DNA of 6,320 nucleotides from Bacteroidales bacterium UBA1253. GTDB lineage: Bacteria; Bacteroidota; Bacteroidia; Bacteroidales; Paludibacteraceae. Made by a program: the position numbers and the translations under genes. A model generated the notes under the pieces. The model was not told where the DNA came from. It saw only the letters and a program-made list of their open reading frames with translations, and did not search any database. Positions 1-6,312 of the stretch are shown here, in pieces (position 1 is the first letter of the stretch; every line of letters starts with the position of its first letter). Location of the stretch: contig DBVX01000004.1 of assembly GCA_002308815.1 (NCBI GenBank), positions 28,422-34,741 on the forward strand. Reading direction: 5' to 3'.

Positions 1-48
1 TACGACAGTTTAGCAAACTGTTGGTTTAAGCCACTCACCCACCTTTCC
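1..48 (-). tRNA. tRNA-Ser (anticodon GCU), 5' part, cut by the left edge
   Basis: Read on the minus strand from 48 down, the sequence starts with a 7-base acceptor strand GGAAAGG (48-42). It continues with T8-G9, a D stem GGT/ACC around a GAGTGGCTTAA loop, one linking A, and an anticodon stem ACAGT (21-17) pairing perfectly with ACTGT (9-5). The 7-base loop TTGCTAA carries anticodon GCT at 14-12, which reads serine codons AGC and AGU. The first bases after the anticodon arm (CGTA, 4-1) would begin the long variable arm of a class II tRNA. The variable arm, T arm and 3' acceptor lie outside the window, so pairing of the acceptor stem cannot be tested. The TGGGTGAGTGG start and the anticodon together make serine identity secure. 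The gene diverges from the lipoprotein gene and has its own promoter at 74-104. Confidence 0.92.
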
Positions 49-73
49 CTGCTTTCCAAGCAAGAAAGCGGGG

Positions 74-104
74 CAAAGGTATGGTGTTTTTTTTATGCGA
101 CCAA
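74..104 (-). promoter_or_regulatory. sigma-ABfr-type promoter of the tRNA-Ser gene
   Basis: On the minus strand a perfect -7 box TACCTTTG lies at 81-74, and a -33 element TTG (within TTTGG) at 104-102, separated by 20 bases. This fits the Bacteroidetes consensus TTG-N19-21-TAnnTTTG. The spacer contains a run of eight A (plus-strand T at 87-94). Transcription would be expected to begin near 70-66, giving a 5' leader of roughly 20 bases before the mature tRNA end at 48; the start site is inferred. Confidence 0.72.
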
Positions 105-141
105 ATTTTTTGATATTTTTCCTAAACTTTATTTGTTTTTC

Positions 142-172
142 TTGCGTAATTTCTCGGACTGCGGTACATTTG
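142..172 (+). promoter_or_regulatory. sigma-ABfr-type promoter of the lipoprotein gene
   Basis: A -33 TTG at 142-144 is followed after 20 bases by a perfect -7 box TACATTTG at 165-172. The expected start is near 178-182, leaving a 5' leader of about 60 bases before the ATG at 242. The 12 bases TACATTTGCGCG (165-176) recur exactly at the protease promoter (895-906). The stretch 105-141, between this promoter and the divergent tRNA promoter, is A/T-rich and shows no other recognisable signal. Confidence 0.7.
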
Positions 173-195
173 CGCGTATTTTCACCGCGATAGTG

Positions 196-242
196 ACTAA
201 AACATACTTAATAAGGTAAAAACAACTAAAATTAATAAGGTA
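196..242 (+). repeat. Duplicated leader segment ending at the lipoprotein start codon
   Basis: Two copies of an ACTAAAA ... TTAATAAGGTA unit lie in tandem just upstream of the ATG. Copy 1 is ACTAAAA at 196-202 and TTAATAAGGTA at 208-218. Copy 2 is ACTAAAA at 225-231 immediately followed by TTAATAAGGTA at 232-242, whose last A is the first base of the start codon. The AAGG in each copy is the only purine-rich ribosome-binding candidate, and in copy 2 it sits very close to the ATG (AAGGT-ATG). An A-rich leader without a strong Shine-Dalgarno is usual in this phylum. Confidence 0.6.
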
Positions 243-730
243 TGAAAAAAGTATTATTTGTCAGTCTGATTGCTCTGCTCGTATTAAGCAGTTGTTCCGC
301 TATTCAGGGTACGTCTTCTTCATCCGCAGGCAGTTCCGTAGCAACGGCGGCCTCCACATCGAACGATGGTGTGGATGCCGGAAGGGCGTTGAATGCTTTG
401 TACAATCAGTACAAGAAGGATGGAAAGTATGATTACACCAATCTCAACAACGCCTTGAATACCATCCAGCTGCTTCAAAGTTGTCAGGGTCTGAAGACCA
501 ACGCCAAGAACAGCGAATACTGGAAAAATTTCGCAACAGGACTGGTTCTCGGCTCAAACAATCTGGTCACCGACCAACTGGCGGGTACCGTGACCAACAG
601 TCTGGGCAATATGGTCAGCAATGTGGATACGGAGAAACTGAAATCGGCGAAAAACAACACGCTGGAAGCCATCGGAACCGCCCAGCAGACCGCTTCGAGC
701 ATCAGTAACATTCTTTCTCTGTTCAAGTAA
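242..730 (+). CDS. Small lipoprotein of unknown function (162 aa)
   Basis: The product begins with a typical lipoprotein signal: a KK n-region, a hydrophobic core (residues 4-15) and lipobox L15-S16-S17-C18. It should therefore be processed by signal peptidase II and anchored by lipid at Cys18. Residues 19-40 are a Ser/Ala/Thr-rich linker. The remainder (about 43-162) is predicted mostly helical and rich in Asn, with an AGRALNALYNQYKKDGKYDYTNL-like start, a hydrophobic GLVLGSNNLV segment near the middle and a Ser/Ala-rich tail ending in SLFK. One further Cys is present at residue 81. The overall look matches small conserved Bacteroidales lipoproteins, but I can assign no family or function. 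The ATG at 242 is the only start that gives the intact signal peptide. The gene stands alone: it has its own promoter upstream and an intrinsic terminator 31 bases after the stop. Confidence 0.88.
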   Translation: MKKVLFVSLIALLVLSSCSAIQGTSSSSAGSSVATAASTSNDGVDAGRALNALYNQYKKDGKYDYTNLNNALNTIQLLQSCQGLKTNAKNSEYWKNFATGLVLGSNNLVTDQLAGTVTNSLGNMVSNVDTEKLKSAKNNTLEAIGTAQQTASSISNILSLFK

Positions 731-761
731 GAAGGAGTTGACTCAGAATAACATCGTATTC

Positions 762-796
762 AGGAGCCTTGGTAATGAGCCGGGGCTTCTTTTTTT
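762..796 (+). terminator. Intrinsic terminator of the lipoprotein gene
   Basis: An 11-bp stem (762-772 with 780-790, including three G-T wobbles) closes a 7-base loop TAATGAG and runs directly into T790-T796. Every position of the stem pairs. It follows the lipoprotein stop codon by 31 bases and separates that unit from the protease promoter at 872. Confidence 0.85.
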
Positions 797-871
797 AGGT
801 TTGCCGGCTTTCCCAATTATTACAAAAAATGCGTTATTCCGTTTATTTTTCAAAAAAAATTGTTCCATACG

Positions 872-902
872 TTGTCATATCGAAAATTAAAACATACATT
901 TG
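872..902 (+). promoter_or_regulatory. sigma-ABfr-type promoter of the M6 protease gene
   Basis: A -33 TTG at 872-874, a 20-base spacer and a perfect -7 box TACATTTG at 895-902 match the Bacteroidetes consensus. The expected start is near 908-912, giving a leader of about 45 bases to the ATG at 954. A second partial -7 match, TTACTTTG at 915-922 (seven of eight consensus bases), could give a shorter transcript but has no well-spaced -33 element. No Shine-Dalgarno is visible before 954; the leader is A/T-rich. Confidence 0.7.
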
Positions 903-953
903 CGCGATTTTGTGTTACTTTGCGAAAATTTATACACCATAATATTCCATTTT

Positions 954-3900
954 ATGAAAAACAGATTCTTTCTCCTTATTTTATTTGTGGTTACTCTTTT
1001 GCAATCGCTGCTCGCTGTTCCTGCCCGTCCCGGCTGGAGGGTGTACAAAACCAACGATGGTTCGAGCGTGACTCTTCAGATGGTTGGTGATGAGTTCGGC
1101 CACTGGTTGGAGGACAGTCAAGGGGTTGCGTATGTTCTTATGGATGACGGTACGGTTGTCGTGTCTGAAAAGTCCGTGGAACAATTGAACAATCTGCGCA
1201 AGGCTTCACCGCGCTATCTGGAATCGCGTCCCCAACGGTCGATTGGTACAATCAATCTGGCACCGAGAGGTATTGTCATTCTGGTCAACTATGATGATGT
1301 GGAGATGAAGTCCGGCAATACACAGTCGGCTTTCAATCAGATGATGAACGGCACCAATTACACCTACGGAAACACGCACAATTCGGTGCGCGAGTATTTC
1401 CGGTCACAGTCAAGAGGACTATATGTGCCGGATTTTGATGTCTATGGTCCTGTCAAACTTCAGTACGGCTATGCTCACTATGGTGCTAATAAAGACAACG
1501 CACGGGGAGAGGATATGTATGCCGGCGATGTGGTGGTTGAGGCGGTAAAAGCTGTCAATACACAATACGATGTGGATTTCAACCTGTACAACAACGATGG
1601 CGATGATGAGATAGATTTCGTCTATATCATTTATGCCGGCAAGGGTGAGGCAGACGGAGGTGCCGCCGCTACAATATGGCCGCACAACTGGAACTTGTAC
1701 AGTGCCCGCTATTTTGGCAATTGCACGTACTCGGCAACACAGTGTATGGTGGACGGATTGTATATCAACAATTATGCCATGTCCGGTGAATTATGCGGCA
1801 GTACAAGTGACCGTACCAGCATTGGAACGATATGCCATGAGTTCGGCCATGTGCTGGGTCTGCCTGATTTTTACGACACGAGTTACGGCAGTAACTACAG
1901 CAACAAGGTCACCCCCAGAGGCTATGACATAATGGACAGCGGCAGTTATAACGGCGAGGATAGCAACGGCGTGGACGGGTGCGGCACCTGTCCGCCGAAC
2001 TACAGTCCGTGGGAACGCATTTATCTGGGTTGGGACACGCCTGTGAATCCGGGCAATACCCCTGCCAACCTGACACTCTACCCTTCAGAGGACAGCAACT
2101 ACAAATGCTATCAAATCAACGCTTTGGGAACTTATCAAGTATGTACTACCGAGGGGGTGAATTACTACATTGAGAACCGTCAGCAGACAGGGTGGGACTC
2201 GGATCTGCCCGGACACGGGATGCTGATATGGAGAGTTGATTATAATTCCACATATTGGAAACAAAACAAGCCCAACTATTCTGATTACGGCAATCCGCAT
2301 TGCACGCTGGTTTCCGCCTACGGAACAGCCATCTCCTCAAACGACAATACGTTTCCGGGTAACAAATCGGTAACCAGTTGGACAAGTTCTCCCAAACCAA
2401 TCACATCCATCAGCGAGAGCAATGGCATTGTCACAGCCGCCTATCTGGGTGGGGCTTCGGCTTCCAATCATTATGCGCAAACCCTGTCCTATTACACGGC
2501 TGTCAATAACGAGACAGCGGGGACGGATGGCGATTATTCCGTATATCTTTACACTCCGGAAGGTTCTCTGTTTGCCATTGCCGAAATTGTTACAGGGAAC
2601 AACTACTTGCTGTCGGGGGACTATGCCATTGGGGGCAACGCAGGTGCTCTTTATGATTCACAAATCCGTCTCAACGAACAATTCTATGACGTGACATCAG
2701 GCAACATATCCTTCAAGTATCTTGGCAAGTCTTCCGAAAATGAGGATATGTACAAGGTGACCGGACATAATTGGTATATCCCATCGTTGGACAAATATTA
2801 CGATATGTCCGGTACTATTTACGGCAACGCTGTCTGGAAAACACCTTTCGTGAATTGCGGTTACAATACAAATTGTGATGATGTGGTAATCACCCTTACT
2901 GAGCAGGAGCCGAATCCAAAGTCCGGAGTCTGCGGCGATCATCTGGTTTGGTCGCTTGATGATGATGAGACCGTCCTGACCATCGAAGGGTATGGCGATA
3001 TGTATGATTTCACCTTTACTGATGCGAATAACTATACTGTTCCGTGGCTTGCTTCATGGAGAACCATTCAGCAGGTGATTATGCCGGAAGGGATGACAAA
3101 AGTGGGTGATTTTGCTTTCTTTTCCTGTCAGTCAGTTGTTTCTGCCGACATACCTTCGACGGTAACAACATTGGGACAATACGCGTTCGCGGGTGTACTA
3201 TGCACAGAAATACATTTGCCGGACGCTTTGACAACTATCGGTGACTATGCTTTTGTTTATTGTCCAAATATCACATCGTTCACCTTCCCCGAAAACGTAA
3301 CCAGCGTAGGTGAGGAGATTTTCTATGACAACCCGAATCTGACATCAATTGTCTGGAACGCCCGTAATTGTGCTTCCCCTGCTTCCGATTCCCAATCGCC
3401 GTTCATTGATGTATGCACACAAATCACTTCGTTTGTCATAGGAGAGGGAGTGGAGAGTATTCCGGCTTACTTGTTCTATTCAATGAGCAATCTGACATCA
3501 ATTACTTTCCCCGCTTCGCTTCTCAGTATAGGCGATGATGCGATGACCTCTTCGGGAATCACATCCATCCGCTCGGAAGCCGTCAATCCTCCCGCTTGGT
3601 CAGGTTATTCCGGTTCAGGTGCGGGAATGAGTGTTACTGTACCCTGCGGCAGAGTGCCCGCCTACAAGGCAGCCGCCACTTGGAGTTTGTTCAACAACTA
3701 TGCTACTTACGGCGATCAGTTCCCCTTCACTCTGGCTGTCGGCGTGCAGACGGAAGGAACAGGTACGGCAACCGTTACAACGGCACCTGACTGCTCCGCC
3801 AACACGGCTGTCATTACCGCTACTCCGGCCGATCACTATCATTTTGTGCGCTGGGCGGATGAAGAATCTTCCGTTGTTTCCGCAGGTGCTGTCCGCAGCG

Positions 3901-6218
3901 TAGTTGTTACGGAGGATTTGACATTCACCGCCGTCTTCGAGGAGGACACCAAATACACAGTAACAGTGAACGATGACGGACATGGTACGGCTGCGGCTGA
4001 CAAACCCTCTTACTATGCTGGCGAGACCGCAGTACTGACCGCTACAGCGGATGAAGGCTACATTTTCGACCAGTGGTCAGACGGTGCTTTCTCCAATCCG
4101 CGTGAGATAGTTGTGACGGAAAACATTGTCCTTACCGCTATGTTCAAACAAGACGTGACGGGAGTCAATACAAACTTCGCTGAACATCCGTTTACTGTTG
4201 GCGACAATGAGAGGCGCATCGTCTTCTCACAGGCGAACCTGCAGTTTCAGGCATCGTCACAGACCTTCCGTTTCGCCAATAACCAATATGACTACATCGG
4301 CGCATACAATGTCCAAATAGCCGATGATTATTCCGGTTGGATTGACCTGTTCGGCTGGGGTACAGGTACCCAACCCACCGCTCATGAGTGCAAAGATTGT
4401 GGCAACTATTTCGAGAATGGTGGCAATCTGGATGACCCCGATGACACATTTGACGCTCCGGCTCGCCGGAACGCTCCGCAAAATGATAACGCCTATTCCG
4501 CCTTTGTGGATTGGGGAATCAACAGCATCGTCAACGGAGGCAATACGGCGGGCGTTTGGCGCACAATGACTGCCGATGAGTGGAACTACCTTTTCTATTC
4601 GCGCGAAGACGCTTCCTCCAAGTTCGGATTTGCCACCGTCAACGGCGTGAAAGGTCTGGTTGTGCTGCCCGATGACTGGGAGCTGCCCGCTGAATGCACA
4701 TTTGTCGCAAGCATACAGGCAGGACTAGAAGCGGTTGACTCCTATTTCTCCAACACCAGTGCGGACAATTTCACGCACAACATCTACAACTCTGCGCAAT
4801 GGATTAAGATGGAAGCCGCCGGTGCGGTATTCCTTCCCGCTGCGGGCAGCCGATTGGGAAAAACATACGATGCCGAAGGGACGGACGGATACTATTGGTC
4901 CTCTACCGCCAATGACGAAATCACCGCATTCACCGTTTTCTTTGATAATGAGTTCTTCTATACTAGTACTTCACGCTCCCGCGCGCAAGGCTACTCGGTT
5001 CGACTCGTCAAAGAGCAGGGTCATACTCACGACTGGGGCGAGCCGACCTACGCTTGGAATGACGGCTACACACAATGCACCGCCACCCGTGTCTGCAAAC
5101 GCGATGCCTCACACGTGGAGGAGGAAACGGTCAATGCAACAATCGAAACCGTGGATGCAACGTGTGAGACCGAAGGAACAGACACCCACACCGCAGTCTT
5201 CACGAATGAGGCTTTCGCTGAACAGGTTCATACCGAGACGGTTGCCGCTCTGGGTCACGACTGGGGCGAGCCGACCTACGCTTGGAATGCCGACTACAGC
5301 CAGTGCACCGCTACACGTGTCTGCATCAGCGATGCCTCTCACGTAGAGACAGAGACGGTCAGCAGCGTGGCGGAAACCACTCCTGCTTCAGGGACGGAAG
5401 ATGGTTATGTCACCTATACGGCAACGTTCACCAATGAGGCATTCGAAACACAGGTATATACCCAAACGATTACAGCATTGCCTTCCAACATTGTTCTGCA
5501 GGAGAATGAGACCGATGAGTATTACACATGGTTTGCAGAGAACTACAACGGCGTGAAGGTAACGTCCGCCACACTGAACCGTCAGTTCAAGCAAGGTGTC
5601 TGGTCAACACTGTGCCTGCCATTCGACGTGAGGAAGTCACCGCTTACAGCGCTTGGTCTGAATGGCCGCATCTATGAGTTCCGCTATACAGAGAAAGTGG
5701 ATGAATCAACGATTCAAATCTTTTTCTCTAACGCGCAGTCAATTCAGGCAGGCAAAGGATATATTGTGAACGCCAATGCCAAACTGGCGGCGAAAACATC
5801 GTTTGTGTTCCCCTCTGTTACCATTAACACCGATGCCGATATTCAGTCCGGTTACGACATCATGGCACTTTCAGGCTACAATAGTGTCGGAAACATCTTT
5901 TTGGTTGGAACGTTCCGAAAAGGTAAGGTGTTTAGCACACAGGGCGGAACGACTTTTTACGGGTTGAGCAGCAATCAGATCAAGAAAGTAAAGGACGGAA
6001 CTGACTTTCCGGCTTACCGCGGCTTCCTTCGCAGTGAGGTGCCTTTGAATGCGCAGCGCGTGCGCATTGTGGTGGAAGGCGAACCGGTTGTTGAGATGGA
6101 AGTGGTCAATGGCGAGATTGTCAATGCTGAGGATGCTGTGAAGTATATTGAAAACGGTGTTCTTTATATACGCCGAAACGGCAAGCTTTACAACGCGGTT
6201 GGGGCGGAGTTGCAGTAA
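954..6218 (+). CDS. Secreted multidomain M6-family zinc metalloprotease (1754 aa)
   Basis: This is an exported zinc endopeptidase related to immune inhibitor A (family M6). The signal peptide (1 to about 24) has a long hydrophobic core and a probable VPA cleavage site. A propeptide-like region follows (25-100), then the catalytic domain from about 104. The zinc site is H295-E296-F-G-H299-xx-G302-xx-D305, with E296 as general base and D305 the predicted third ligand. A Met-turn-like DIMDSG has Met327. An acidic NNDGDDEID (213-221) is a likely calcium site. The conserved ENR (407-409) and LPGHGMLIWRVD (418-429) support the family, and the M6 region ends near 499. Downstream come an unassigned beta-rich segment (500-655), BspA-type leucine-rich repeats with N-terminal cap (656-918), two InlB-type repeats (925-1067), a FISUMP-like domain (1068-1353), two 76-residue HDWGEP repeats (1359-1510) and a C-terminal module with WSTLCLPF (from 1550), ending in VKYIENGVLYIRRNGKLYNA-like sequence (1729-1754). 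The ATG at 954 is preferred over an in-frame TTG at 900, because the latter lies inside the promoter -7 box and would bury the signal peptide. Substrate and cell-surface fate are inferred. Confidence 0.93.
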   Translation: MKNRFFLLILFVVTLLQSLLAVPARPGWRVYKTNDGSSVTLQMVGDEFGHWLEDSQGVAYVLMDDGTVVVSEKSVEQLNNLRKASPRYLESRPQRSIGTINLAPRGIVILVNYDDVEMKSGNTQSAFNQMMNGTNYTYGNTHNSVREYFRSQSRGLYVPDFDVYGPVKLQYGYAHYGANKDNARGEDMYAGDVVVEAVKAVNTQYDVDFNLYNNDGDDEIDFVYIIYAGKGEADGGAAATIWPHNWNLYSARYFGNCTYSATQCMVDGLYINNYAMSGELCGSTSDRTSIGTICHEFGHVLGLPDFYDTSYGSNYSNKVTPRGYDIMDSGSYNGEDSNGVDGCGTCPPNYSPWERIYLGWDTPVNPGNTPANLTLYPSEDSNYKCYQINALGTYQVCTTEGVNYYIENRQQTGWDSDLPGHGMLIWRVDYNSTYWKQNKPNYSDYGNPHCTLVSAYGTAISSNDNTFPGNKSVTSWTSSPKPITSISESNGIVTAAYLGGASASNHYAQTLSYYTAVNNETAGTDGDYSVYLYTPEGSLFAIAEIVTGNNYLLSGDYAIGGNAGALYDSQIRLNEQFYDVTSGNISFKYLGKSSENEDMYKVTGHNWYIPSLDKYYDMSGTIYGNAVWKTPFVNCGYNTNCDDVVITLTEQEPNPKSGVCGDHLVWSLDDDETVLTIEGYGDMYDFTFTDANNYTVPWLASWRTIQQVIMPEGMTKVGDFAFFSCQSVVSADIPSTVTTLGQYAFAGVLCTEIHLPDALTTIGDYAFVYCPNITSFTFPENVTSVGEEIFYDNPNLTSIVWNARNCASPASDSQSPFIDVCTQITSFVIGEGVESIPAYLFYSMSNLTSITFPASLLSIGDDAMTSSGITSIRSEAVNPPAWSGYSGSGAGMSVTVPCGRVPAYKAAATWSLFNNYATYGDQFPFTLAVGVQTEGTGTATVTTAPDCSANTAVITATPADHYHFVRWADEESSVVSAGAVRSVVVTEDLTFTAVFEEDTKYTVTVNDDGHGTAAADKPSYYAGETAVLTATADEGYIFDQWSDGAFSNPREIVVTENIVLTAMFKQDVTGVNTNFAEHPFTVGDNERRIVFSQANLQFQASSQTFRFANNQYDYIGAYNVQIADDYSGWIDLFGWGTGTQPTAHECKDCGNYFENGGNLDDPDDTFDAPARRNAPQNDNAYSAFVDWGINSIVNGGNTAGVWRTMTADEWNYLFYSREDASSKFGFATVNGVKGLVVLPDDWELPAECTFVASIQAGLEAVDSYFSNTSADNFTHNIYNSAQWIKMEAAGAVFLPAAGSRLGKTYDAEGTDGYYWSSTANDEITAFTVFFDNEFFYTSTSRSRAQGYSVRLVKEQGHTHDWGEPTYAWNDGYTQCTATRVCKRDASHVEEETVNATIETVDATCETEGTDTHTAVFTNEAFAEQVHTETVAALGHDWGEPTYAWNADYSQCTATRVCISDASHVETETVSSVAETTPASGTEDGYVTYTATFTNEAFETQVYTQTITALPSNIVLQENETDEYYTWFAENYNGVKVTSATLNRQFKQGVWSTLCLPFDVRKSPLTALGLNGRIYEFRYTEKVDESTIQIFFSNAQSIQAGKGYIVNANAKLAAKTSFVFPSVTINTDADIQSGYDIMALSGYNSVGNIFLVGTFRKGKVFSTQGGTTFYGLSSNQIKKVKDGTDFPAYRGFLRSEVPLNAQRVRIVVEGEPVVEMEVVNGEIVNAEDAVKYIENGVLYIRRNGKLYNAVGAELQ
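2919..3710 (+). repeat. BspA-type (LRR_5) leucine-rich repeat block within the protease
   Basis: Residues 656-704 form the usual entry module (SGVCGDHLVWSLDDDETVLTIEGYGDMYDF ending in PW), seen ahead of BspA-type repeats in this order. About six repeats of some 23 residues follow (705-872), with the pattern LTSITFP-xx-LxSIGDxAF-xxC. Clear units end in VGDFAF, LGQYAF, IGDYAF, VGEEIF, IPAYLF and IGDDAM. A C-terminal cap with VTVPCG and a YKAAATW-like segment runs to about 918. In characterised BspA proteins such repeats mediate adhesion to host proteins and bacterial partners; a binding role here is inferred. Confidence 0.85.
3726..4154 (+). repeat. Two InlB/Flg_new-type beta repeats within the protease
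   Basis: Repeat 1 spans residues 925-998 and repeat 2 residues 1000-1067. Both show the family signature: a Gly/Thr-rich first strand (TEGTGTATV, DDGHGTAAA), a middle ITATPADHYHFVRW or LTATADEGYIFDQWSDG segment, and a closing strand ending in TFTAVFEED or VLTAMFKQD. These small repeats are common as spacers in surface proteins of Bacteroidetes and Firmicutes, and probably extend or orient the neighbouring domains. Confidence 0.82.
5028..5483 (+). repeat. Two tandem 228-bp units encoding 76-residue HDWGEP repeats
   Basis: Unit 1 (5028-5255, residues 1359-1434) and unit 2 (5256-5483, residues 1435-1510) are in frame and adjacent. Each starts HDWGEPTYAWN and continues with QCTATRVC, a DASHVE motif, then TAVFTNEAF or TATFTNEAF and a V/Y-T-T-I-AL close. 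The first 34 bases of the units (5028-5061 and 5256-5289) are identical, while the remainder has diverged. Each unit has a CxxxxxC pair; unit 1 has one further Cys (DATCE). Similar HDWG repeats occur in large surface proteins of gut bacteria; their function is not known to me. Confidence 0.88.
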
Positions 6219-6247
6219 TCGGCACACATCTGAAGCAGCCTTTTATA

Positions 6248-6312
6248 GTCTGCCATCAACAGACAATCCCAAGCAAAACAGCAATGCTTGGGATTGTCTG
6301 TTGATGGCAGAC
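6248..6312. repeat. Perfect 28-bp inverted repeat with 9-base loop
   Basis: The left arm (6248-6275) and right arm (6285-6312) are exact reverse complements over 28 bases and enclose the loop AAACAGCAA. The arm begins 29 bases after the stop codon of the protease. Neither flank carries a T-tract on either strand (the right flank is GGCGGGCG; the left flank read on the minus strand is TATAAAAGG), so it is not a standard intrinsic terminator. It may still end or stabilise the protease mRNA. Within each arm GTCTG and CAGAC are separated by 7 bases, so each arm could also fold on itself. Confidence 0.9.

Noticed and set aside
36..94. Intrinsic terminator of an unseen plus-strand gene left of the window
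   Set aside because: The stem overlaps the acceptor strand, leader and -7 box of a minus-strand tRNA-Ser, so no plus-strand gene is expected to end here. The T-run is the A-rich promoter spacer of the tRNA gene. It is kept only as a finding.
1..218. Open plus-strand frame from base 1 to the TAA at 216-218
   Set aside because: It runs across the tRNA, two promoters and a T-run, has no start codon in view and gives a Phe/Leu-rich, protein-unlike sequence.
900..953. In-frame TTG start 18 codons upstream of the protease ATG
   Set aside because: The TTG lies within the -7 box and upstream of the expected transcription start, and the extra residues would place a polar segment before the signal peptide.
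3615..3983. 122-codon minus-strand frame opposite the InlB-type repeats
   Set aside because: It overlaps well-supported coding sequence, has no promoter or leader, and the translation is Cys/Arg/Gly-rich without recognisable features.
4735..5346. 203-codon plus-strand frame inside the protease gene
   Set aside because: It is an out-of-frame reading of the FISUMP and HDWGEP region. Its sequence is rich in Pro, Arg, Ser and Thr with no domain pattern, while the main frame there has clear conserved motifs.
5871..6227. 118-codon minus-strand frame at the 3' end of the protease gene
   Set aside because: It is antisense to the conserved C-terminal module, with no promoter or signal; it is an overlap by chance.
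6248..6312. CRISPR repeat or invertible-promoter end
   Set aside because: There is only one palindrome with a 9-base loop and no spaced direct repeats. Invertible promoters need arms far apart around a promoter, which is not seen here.
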